From: Deltaproteobacteria bacterium
GTDB taxonomy: Bacteria; Desulfobacterota; DSM-4660; Desulfatiglandales; HGW-15
Length of the DNA stretch: 5,016 bases
Direction of reading: 5' to 3'
NCBI GenBank assembly: GCA_016929815.1
Contig: JAFGIC010000318.1
Location: forward strand, 1-5,016
Positions 1-5,016 of this stretch are shown here, piece after piece. Position 1 is the stretch's first letter. Each line of letters begins with the position of its first letter. The notes below the pieces were generated by a model. That model did not search any database, had not been told where the DNA came from, and saw only the letters and a list, made by a program, of their open reading frames with translations. The translations under genes were made by a program, and so were the position numbers.

Positions 1-502
1 ATGTCACCTCAAAGGTGATATCGGGCAGGCTGACGGAGACGACCTCGATTGAATGGATGACGACCTTCCTTTTCCCGAGATCTACCTCTATGCCCTTTCT
101 TGCGAGTTTATAGGCCCGCTGCCCTTTGTAATTTACCGCCGAATATGCAGGCGGCCTCTGTTCGATGTCTCCAGTGAACTCCCGGACGATACGCGCTACT
201 TCCTCTCGGGGCATGTCAGGGACCGGCATTTCCACAAGAACCCGTCCGGTCCTGTCAAGGGTATCTGTCTCAATCCCCAGTGTCATGGTGGCAAGGTACT
301 TCTTTTTTCCCGCCATCAGGTAACTTGAGAGCTTTGTGCCCTGTCCGAGAAGAATTATCAGCAGTCCTGTAGCAAAGGGGTCCAGTGTTCCGGCGTGACC
401 GGCCTTAGTTTTAAACACCCTCTTCGCCATTTTTACGACATCAAAGGATGTTTCCCCTTCATTTTTATCAATCAGAATTATCCCGTCAGTGCCGTTAAAC
501 AT
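1..502 (-). CDS. truB: TruB, tRNA pseudouridine-55 synthase (5' part; C-terminus beyond window edge)
   Basis: This cytoplasmic enzyme converts uridine 55 in the T-loop of most elongator tRNAs to pseudouridine. Reading the minus strand from the ATG at 502-500 gives 167 residues open to the window edge. Motifs seen: GHAGTLDPFATGLL at residues 35-48, with the expected catalytic Asp41; KKYLATMTLGIETDT at 67-81, with the conserved active-site Tyr69; and RPPAYSAVNYKGQRAYKLAR at 116-135, the third signature of the family. TruB proteins are usually about 230-310 residues, so the end of the catalytic domain and any PUA-like domain lie to the left of the window. The ATG sits inside the end of rbfA, with an 8-base overlap (495-502). 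The only Shine-Dalgarno-like match is GGAAG, 12 bases upstream, so translation probably depends on coupling to rbfA. The rbfA-truB order is common in bacteria. Identification is secure from the motifs; no database search was made. Confidence 0.96.
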   Translation of the reverse strand, partial: MFNGTDGIILIDKNEGETSFDVVKMAKRVFKTKAGHAGTLDPFATGLLIILLGQGTKLSSYLMAGKKKYLATMTLGIETDTLDRTGRVLVEMPVPDMPREEVARIVREFTGDIEQRPPAYSAVNYKGQRAYKLARKGIEVDLGKRKVVIHSIEVVSVSLPDITFEVT

Positions 503-860
503 CTTCGCCGGAATCTTCCGTCTTTATCCTTTTAAAAAGCCTCTCCAGGCGGTTTCCTGTCTCAAGGGTCGAATCATACTTAAAGACTATATCAGGCACA
601 TTCCTCAATTTTACGCAAAGTCCTATCTCCCTCCTGATAAAACCCTTGGCCCTGTCAAGGCCTTCCTGCGCCCGCTTCACGTCCTCTTCCTTGCCTATAA
701 GGCTGAAAAATATAGAGGCATTTTTCAGGTCATTGCTGACATGCGCGCCGGTAAATGTAACACCGCTTACCCTGGGGTCCCTCACCTTCTCTATTAAAAG
801 ACCGGCAACGCATTTCAATATCTCATCACCGACCCTGACTGCCCTCTTGCCGGCTAACAT
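495..860 (-). CDS. rbfA: RbfA, 30S ribosome-binding factor A
   Basis: RbfA binds immature 30S subunits and helps late 16S rRNA maturation around the 5' end/helix 1 region; in E. coli it is needed for cold adaptation. The 121-residue product has the normal family length. Seen in the sequence: an N-terminal helix region (RVGDEILKCVAGLL, 9-22); the signature KVRDPRVSGVTFTGAHVSND at 25-44; the Ala-x-Gly element of the KH-like fold (AKGFIRREIG, 71-80); and the C-terminal signature LRNVPDIVFKYDSTLETGNR at 85-104. A short acidic tail (TEDSGEDV) ends the protein. The ATG at 860-858 is chosen because GGAG lies 6 bases upstream and the N-terminus aligns with the family. A 63-base gap with AT palindromes separates it from the DUF503 gene upstream. 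Its last 8 bases contain the truB start. Confidence 0.96.
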   Translation of the reverse strand: MLAGKRAVRVGDEILKCVAGLLIEKVRDPRVSGVTFTGAHVSNDLKNASIFFSLIGKEEDVKRAQEGLDRAKGFIRREIGLCVKLRNVPDIVFKYDSTLETGNRLERLFKRIKTEDSGEDV

Positions 861-866
861 CTCTTA

Positions 867-870
867 CTCC
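867..870 (-). promoter_or_regulatory. rbfA ribosome binding site
   Basis: GGAG on the minus strand lies 6 bases before the rbfA ATG, which is ideal spacing. rbfA therefore has its own good initiation signal and need not be translated by coupling, in contrast to truB and ylxR in the same cluster. It lies just downstream of the palindromic repeat and its T-rich tail, so any folding there would be close to the start site. Confidence 0.75.
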
Positions 871-885
871 AACACCTATAAAAAG

Positions 886-925
886 AATTTGAAATTTCAA
901 ATCCGAGATTTCAAATTTGAAATTT
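886..925 (-). repeat. Nested AT-only palindromes between DUF503 and rbfA
   Basis: Two different perfect 16-base palindromes lie side by side: 887-902 and 908-923 (ATTTGAAATTTCAAAT, then ATTTCAAATTTGAAAT on the plus strand), separated by CCGAG at 903-907. The 12-base word AATTTGAAATTT occurs twice as a direct repeat (886-897 and 914-925). Several hairpins are mutually exclusive: each palindrome alone; 892-902 with 915-925 (11 pairs, 12-base loop); or 886-895 with 908-917 (10 pairs, 12-base loop). The repeat touches the DUF503 stop codon (924-926) and on the minus strand is followed by TTCTTTTT. The stems have only one or two G-C pairs each. It could be a dispersed intergenic repeat, an RNA processing site or a weak attenuator. 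The structure is directly visible; the role is unknown. Confidence 0.85.
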
Positions 926-1211
926 AAACATTAATTATCTCAATCCTTGAATTCGTTAATTCGGCCAAGTACAGGGAATCAAGGAAACTAAGCACATTTG
1001 CAAGGGAGGAATCCACAAAACGCCTGTCATTTCCCACGGCGCTTACACCAAGCTCAATAGCCTGCCATTTATCGTTTGCTCCGGTCTCCGCTATCGCCAC
1101 ATTAAACCTGCTCTTGACCTTGCCTATCATGCTCTTTACAATTTTTCTTTTCCCCTTAAGGGATTGATTGTCGTGGATATGAAATTCAACAATCATGGCG
1201 CCTATGACCAT
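924..1211 (-). CDS. DUF503 family protein (YlxP-like), function unknown
   Basis: This 95-residue protein matches DUF503, the family of Bacillus YlxP, whose molecular function is not established. Family features seen: a hydrophobic first strand followed by His (MVIGAMIVEFHI, 1-12); the basic signature SLKGKRKIVKSMIGKVKSRF at 17-36; NVAIAE at 37-42; a conserved Trp-Gln (49-50); and LGVSAVGNDRR at 54-64. Length is usual for the family. There is no signal peptide or membrane segment, so it is probably cytoplasmic. The ATG at 1211-1209 is 3 bases after the infB stop and has GGAG 9 bases upstream inside the infB end; a second Met at residue 6 is less likely because family members begin with the strand before it. 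Its fixed place between infB and rbfA suggests a role linked to ribosomes or RNA, which is inference from context. Its stop codon abuts the palindromic repeat. Confidence 0.9.
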   Translation of the reverse strand: MVIGAMIVEFHIHDNQSLKGKRKIVKSMIGKVKSRFNVAIAETGANDKWQAIELGVSAVGNDRRFVDSSLANVLSFLDSLYLAELTNSRIEIINV

Positions 1212-1214
1212 GCC

Positions 1215-3902
1215 TTATAACTCCGCCTTGATCTGTTCAATCTTATATACCTCAAAGACATCGCCGGGCTTGATATCCTGGAAAGACTCAAGGCCGATTC
1301 CGCATTCATAGCCCGCTGCGACCTCCTTGACATCCCCCTTGAACCTCCTAAGAGACGCCATCTTCCCATCAAAGACCACCACGTCGTCCCTCAGCAGGCG
1401 GACCATTGCGTTTCTCTCTACACGGCCGTCGGTCACATAGCAGCCTGCGACGGTTCCGATCTTCGGAACATTAAATGTCTCTCTGATATCCACCCTTCCG
1501 ATAACGTTCTCCCTGGAAATCGGTTCAAGAAGCCCGGCCATGGCCTTGCGGATATCATCTATCAGGTTATAGATTACGTCGTAATAATTGATATCAACAT
1601 TCTCCCTTTCCGCAATCTCCTTGACCCTGGGATTCGCGCGCACCCTGAAGGCAATGATTACCGCGCCGGATGCCGATGCAAGCATTACATCCGACTCCTT
1701 TATTGCGCCGGTGGATGAATGTATCATCTTGATCTTCACCTCATCGGTTCCGAGTTTCAAAAGGGCCTCGGACAAGGCCTCAAGAGATCCCTGAACATCG
1801 GTTTTCAGGATAATATTAAGCTCCTTGATCTTCCCTTCCTTGATCTTTTCATAAAGACCTTCAAGATTGACAATAATGTTCCTGGCCCTTTCTTTTTCCT
1901 TCTGTTTAATCTGACGGTAATCTACGATCTGTCTGGCAACCCTTTCATCCTTGACGACAATAAATTCATCTCCTGCAAGGGGGACGCCTGAGATACCGTA
2001 GATCTCAACAGGCATGGAAGGCCCGGCGGAAATCATCCTGGTCCCTCTATGGTTATTCATTGCCCTAATCTTGCCGTAATTCCCTCCGCAGATAAAAAAA
2101 TCGCTCTGCTTGAGTGTCCCTTCCTTGATAAGCACGGTTGCCACCGAGCCTTTGTTTTTATCAAGTTTGGCCTCGATAATCGTGCCCCTTGCGGGTTTGT
2201 CGGGATTGGCCTTGAGCTCAAGCATCTCGGCCTGAAGCAGTATTAGTTCCATAAGGGAGTCTATGCCCTCGCCTGTTTTGGCGGAAATCCTGCCGAAGAT
2301 TGTCGTACCGCCCCATTCCTCTGGGGCGAGATCCAATTCTGCAAGCTCCCTTATAACCTTATCCGGATTGGCCTCAGGTTTATCGATCTTGTTGATTGCC
2401 ACGATGATGGGTATATTTGCGGCCCTGGCATGGTCTATCGCCTCTCTTGTCTGCGGCATAACGCCGTCATCGGCCGCCACAACAAGCACTATTATATCCG
2501 TAACCTTGGCGCCTCTGGCCCTCATGGCCGTGAATGCCTCGTGACCCGGCGTATCCAGGAATACAATATCTCCTCCCGGTGCATTGACATAATAGGCGCC
2601 TATATGCTGTGTAATGCCTCCGGACTCTCCGTCGGCGATATTCGAACTCCTGATCCGGTCAAGGAGCGAGGTTTTGCCGTGGTCAACATGCCCCATGATA
2701 GTTACAACAGGCGGTCTGGGTTTCAGATTCTCGGGCCTGTCTTTAACCTCTTCAATAATGTTTTTGATATCAAATTGATCCAGTTCGAGTTCATAGCCGA
2801 ATTCATCTGCTGCAAGGACTGCGGTGTCAAAATCAATGATATTGTTTAGATTGGCCATAACGCCAAGCGCCACCAGCTTCTTGACCAGCTCTACCGCCTT
2901 GACGCCCATTGCCTTTGCAAGCTCAACCACAGTAACGTTTTCCTGTATCTTGATTCTTCTTTTTATTGCCTTTGGTGTCGTGATCTCTGTATGTTTCAGC
3001 CTTTTGATCTCTCCGCCCTTCTGCTGTTTCTTATCCTTTACCCTTGGTTTGCGATCCTCATAGAGGTCTGCCCTTTCAAATATCTCCAGTTTCTTATGAC
3101 GGATCCGGATATCTGCATCCGGTTCTTTCCTGTCCTTGTCGCCTTTCTTTCTCTCTTTTCTCTTTTTTAAGGGCCTCTTTTCTCCCTCTTCTTCAGGCAC
3201 TACACCTACAGGGACAGCTTGCCCTTTCGCCTCCTGGACCTTTAAAGGCGGTCTCTCTTCCTTTTTACCTGCAATTACCGCTTTCAAAGGCCCATGCTCC
3301 GGCATGCTGATTATCCTGGCAGGCCTGTCTTTCTGTTTTTTCCTTGCCTTTTTATGGGCAGATATTGATTCATCAGCCGACGCAGGAGCCTCAACCTGAG
3401 CCTGGACTCCCCCCATGCCTGCCGGCGTCTTTTCACTTACTGCCTCTTCCTCGACAACAGGCGCTTCTTCAGGGGCAGACGGCACTTTAGAAACGAGATC
3501 CTTTTTGTCATGTCGCTCTTTCTTTTGCTCAAGCTCTTCCTCAGGGACATATTTTTCTTTTGCAGACACATGGACTTTTTGAGCGAATTCAGCAGCTTGG
3601 GATTCGGCCTCAGTGATGATCTTTCCGGGCAATTCTACAGCCTCCTCAGCCTTATCGGCCTCAGGCTCAACCGCCACAACCTTTTTACGTCGACGGATTA
3701 CACCGGGTTTTACCCTTTCTTCTTCAATAACCTGAGTTGTCGGCCCTCCCTTTATAATATTCATTGCCTTCTGATACTTGTTTTCATCAAGGGTGCTCGA
3801 AAAATTGATAATGTCAAGACCACCGGCCTTCAGCTTTTCTACCAGTTCCTTGCTCTCCATGTTAAGCTCTCTGGCCAACTCATAAACCCTGATTTTTGCC
3901 AT
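1215..3902 (-). CDS. infB: Translation initiation factor IF-2
   Basis: This GTPase delivers fMet-tRNA to the 30S subunit and promotes 50S joining. The 895-residue product is complete. Domains in order: IF2_N module (1-52, MAKIRVYELARELN); a long charged Lys/Glu/Ala/Pro-rich linker (about 55-315); a second IF2_N-like module (about 318-372); and the G domain with G1 GHVDHGKT (404-411), G2 GGITQHIG (428-435), G3 DTPGH (450-454), G4 NKID (504-507) and G5 SAK (540-542). Next come the beta-barrel domain II (about 570-660), a helical linker (660-690), domain III/C1 (about 690-785) and the C-terminal initiator-tRNA-binding C2 domain (about 795-895), which has AGCYVTDG (819-826) and GYECGIG (864-870). 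All nucleotide-binding residues look intact. The start is set by GGAGG 6 bases before the ATG and by the N-terminal MAKIRVYELA. Length is similar to E. coli IF2 (890). DUF503 follows after 3 bases. Confidence 0.98.
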   Translation of the reverse strand: MAKIRVYELARELNMESKELVEKLKAGGLDIINFSSTLDENKYQKAMNIIKGGPTTQVIEEERVKPGVIRRRKKVVAVEPEADKAEEAVELPGKIITEAESQAAEFAQKVHVSAKEKYVPEEELEQKKERHDKKDLVSKVPSAPEEAPVVEEEAVSEKTPAGMGGVQAQVEAPASADESISAHKKARKKQKDRPARIISMPEHGPLKAVIAGKKEERPPLKVQEAKGQAVPVGVVPEEEGEKRPLKKRKERKKGDKDRKEPDADIRIRHKKLEIFERADLYEDRKPRVKDKKQQKGGEIKRLKHTEITTPKAIKRRIKIQENVTVVELAKAMGVKAVELVKKLVALGVMANLNNIIDFDTAVLAADEFGYELELDQFDIKNIIEEVKDRPENLKPRPPVVTIMGHVDHGKTSLLDRIRSSNIADGESGGITQHIGAYYVNAPGGDIVFLDTPGHEAFTAMRARGAKVTDIIVLVVAADDGVMPQTREAIDHARAANIPIIVAINKIDKPEANPDKVIRELAELDLAPEEWGGTTIFGRISAKTGEGIDSLMELILLQAEMLELKANPDKPARGTIIEAKLDKNKGSVATVLIKEGTLKQSDFFICGGNYGKIRAMNNHRGTRMISAGPSMPVEIYGISGVPLAGDEFIVVKDERVARQIVDYRQIKQKEKERARNIIVNLEGLYEKIKEGKIKELNIILKTDVQGSLEALSEALLKLGTDEVKIKMIHSSTGAIKESDVMLASASGAVIIAFRVRANPRVKEIAERENVDINYYDVIYNLIDDIRKAMAGLLEPISRENVIGRVDIRETFNVPKIGTVAGCYVTDGRVERNAMVRLLRDDVVVFDGKMASLRRFKGDVKEVAAGYECGIGLESFQDIKPGDVFEVYKIEQIKAEL

Positions 3903-3907
3903 TTAAT

Positions 3908-3914
3908 TCCTCCA
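3908..3914 (-). promoter_or_regulatory. infB ribosome binding site
   Basis: TGGAGGA on the minus strand, with the GGAGG core (3909-3913) 6 bases before the infB ATG, is the strongest Shine-Dalgarno match in the window. It confirms the chosen IF2 start and suggests infB is translated efficiently and independently of ylxR. It lies in a 46-base gap (3903-3948) in which I see no promoter or terminator. Confidence 0.85.
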
Positions 3915-3948
3915 AAATTGCTGCCGCTTTCCCGATTCGCCATACCGT

Positions 3949-4224
3949 TTATTTATCATCAAACGGCAAAATTCTAAGCAGTTCATCTCCGACATAGATA
4001 TCTGCCTCCGTCCTGAACTGTCTTTTAATCCGTTTATTATCCGACAGCCGCTCCAGGCATGTCGGGGTCTTGCACACGTAAACTCCCCTCCCCTTAAGCC
4101 TGGCCGAATCATCTCTTACAAGACAATTTTCATGATCGGTTGTCAGTCTTATCAGATCATACTTACATCTTTTTGCCCCGCAGGAGATACATGTCCTTAC
4201 AGGCCTATGGCCTTTAGCCTTCAT
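3949..4224 (-). CDS. rnpM: YlxR family RNA-binding protein (RnpM)
   Basis: This small protein of the YlxR/DUF448 family has 91 residues, a normal length. The Bacillus homologue has been described as an RNA-binding modulator of RNase P (RnpM); whether that holds here is inference. Seen: the N-terminal signature RPVRTCISCGAKR at 7-19, with a Cys-x-x-Cys pair (C12, C15); LIRL at 24-27; and the family hallmark GRGVYVC at 45-51, followed by C56. Two further cysteines (C20, C34) are present. The protein is rich in Lys and Arg, as expected for RNA binding. The ATG at 4224-4222 overlaps the nusA end by 11 bases; the nearest Shine-Dalgarno-like match (AGGAAG) is 12 bases upstream, so translation is probably coupled to nusA. 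infB follows after 46 bases. The nusA-ylxR-infB order is widespread in bacteria and supports the call. Confidence 0.93.
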   Translation of the reverse strand: MKAKGHRPVRTCISCGAKRCKYDLIRLTTDHENCLVRDDSARLKGRGVYVCKTPTCLERLSDNKRIKRQFRTEADIYVGDELLRILPFDDK

Positions 4225-5016
4225 CAGCCGGCGAATCTTCCTGTTCGGTAACTATTTCAGCGTTTCCTTCTTCCATTTGCTTTTTCGCGCTTTCTATAAT
4301 CTTTGCCGCCTTCTCAGGGTCTATCCCTTTAACCTGAACAATATCTTCCACACTGCTGCCGGCCAGATCGTTTATGGACCTGAATCCCTCATGATAAAGA
4401 CTCATGGCGGTCGCCTCGCCCACGCCTTCCAGGCTCAATAGCGAGTTATAGGTCTCCTTCAGTTTTTTGTTGTATTCCGACTCGCTTATTACATCCAGAC
4501 TCCATCCTGATATCTTTGAAGCCAGCCTGACATTCTGTCCCTTTCTGCCTATTGCGAGAGAAAGCTGGTCATCAGGGACAACAACATTCATGGATTGGTC
4601 CGCCTCATCAACAATAACCCTGGTGATCTCGGCAGGAGAAAGGGCGTTACAAATGAATTTGGCCGGATCAGGATCCCAGGGCACAATATCTATCTTTTCT
4701 CCCCTCAGCTCCTGTACCACGGCCTGCACCCTGGAACCCTTCATGCCCACACAGGCCCCCACCGGATCGACATCGCTATCCCTGGATTGCACTGCAATCT
4801 TTGCCCTGCTCCCGGGCTCTCTCGCCACCTGGACTATTTTAATGATCCCTTCGGATATCTCAGGCACTTCATTTTCAAAAAGCATGGACAGAAAATTTGG
4901 ATGAGTTCTCGAAAGGATTATCTGGGGTCCCCTGCTGTACTGTCTGACATCAAGGATATACGCTCTTACCCGGTCGCCCTGTTTATAGCTCTCCTTGGGT
5001 ATCTGCTCTTTCTGTG
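4214..5016 (-). CDS. nusA: NusA, transcription termination/antitermination factor (3' part; N-terminus beyond window edge)
   Basis: NusA binds RNA polymerase and nascent RNA and controls pausing, intrinsic termination and antitermination. The frame is open to the window edge and gives 266 residues. The first Met in the window (codon 4885-4883) is internal, because the 43 residues before it are typical NusA: end of the S1 domain (YKQGDRVRAYILDVRQ) and then GPQIILSRTHPNFL. Next comes KH1, with DPVGACVGMKGSRVQAVV and the GMKG loop at window residues 90-93, followed by EKIDIVPW. KH2 follows, with the GRKG loop at 156-159 and LASKISGW. A single helix-hairpin-helix repeat region covers about 192-244 (LEGVGEATAMSLYHEGF, then VKGIDPEKAAKIIE). 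An acidic tail ends in EDSPADEG. E. coli NusA has two C-terminal repeat domains; only one is seen here. The stop (4216-4214) lies inside ylxR. Confidence 0.97.
   Translation of the reverse strand, partial: QKEQIPKESYKQGDRVRAYILDVRQYSRGPQIILSRTHPNFLSMLFENEVPEISEGIIKIVQVAREPGSRAKIAVQSRDSDVDPVGACVGMKGSRVQAVVQELRGEKIDIVPWDPDPAKFICNALSPAEITRVIVDEADQSMNVVVPDDQLSLAIGRKGQNVRLASKISGWSLDVISESEYNKKLKETYNSLLSLEGVGEATAMSLYHEGFRSINDLAGSSVEDIVQVKGIDPEKAAKIIESAKKQMEEGNAEIVTEQEDSPADEG

Noticed and set aside
53..328. Plus-strand open frame of 91 codons near the left edge
   Set aside because: It is antisense to truB, whose catalytic motifs are read clearly on the minus strand.
861..960. Promoter-like hexamers (TTGAGA, TTGAAA) upstream of rbfA
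   Set aside because: The region is nearly all A and T, so such hexamers arise by chance; none is paired with a convincing -10 box at 16-18 bases.
2430..2849. Plus-strand open frame of 139 codons
   Set aside because: It lies opposite the IF2 G domain, whose GTPase motifs are intact on the minus strand; nothing recognisable is encoded.
3510..3977. Long plus-strand open frame of 155 codons
   Set aside because: It is antisense to the N-terminal part of infB, reads as low-complexity Leu/Phe/Ser-rich sequence and matches no family; it is a shadow of the Lys/Glu-rich linker.
3903..4112. Minus-strand open frame of 69 codons ending just before infB
   Set aside because: It is in another frame within ylxR and runs into the ylxR-infB gap; it has no good ribosome binding site or family resemblance, and the adjacency of its stop to the infB ATG looks accidental.
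4214..4885. nusA starting at the Met codon 4885-4883
   Set aside because: The frame continues upstream to the window edge with conserved S1-domain sequence, so this Met is internal.
4467..4904. Plus-strand open frame of 145 codons
   Set aside because: It is antisense to the KH domains of nusA, and the minus frame has clear family motifs throughout.

Overview
The window is one minus-strand gene cluster for transcription elongation, translation initiation, 30S maturation and rRNA/tRNA processing: the conserved bacterial nusA-infB operon. In transcription order (right to left) it holds the 3' part of nusA, ylxR (rnpM), infB, a DUF503 (YlxP-like) gene, rbfA, and the 5' part of truB. The window edges cut both outer genes. 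The four inner genes are complete, with no frameshift or internal stop. Every open frame on the plus strand is an antisense shadow.

Layout: nusA fills about 4214-5016 and overlaps ylxR by 11 bases. A 46-base gap with a strong Shine-Dalgarno precedes infB (1215-3902). DUF503 starts 3 bases after the infB stop. A 63-base gap follows, filled mostly by nested AT-only palindromes that begin at the DUF503 stop codon, and then comes rbfA (495-860). The truB start overlaps the rbfA end by 8 bases. There is no gene-free stretch over 300 bases, and I see no tRNA, rRNA, CRISPR, insertion sequence or clear promoter. The short gaps and overlaps imply co-transcription from a promoter beyond 5016.

How the genes fit together: NusA controls RNA polymerase pausing, termination and antitermination. 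YlxR/RnpM is a small RNA-binding protein linked to RNase P in Bacillus. IF2 places initiator tRNA on the 30S subunit. RbfA matures the 30S subunit. TruB makes pseudouridine 55 in tRNA. DUF503 is of unknown function but commonly travels with this operon.

Organism: a bacterium of moderate GC content. The gene order has ylxR and DUF503 but no ribosomal L7Ae-like ylxQ gene between ylxR and infB, unlike typical Bacillota. IF2 carries two N-terminal IF2_N modules around a long charged linker. This fits a Nitrospirota-, Desulfobacterota- or related lineage better than Bacillota or Gammaproteobacteria, but that is an impression from the sequence and not a placement. I found no new biological system here. 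The most unusual element is the palindromic repeat between DUF503 and rbfA.
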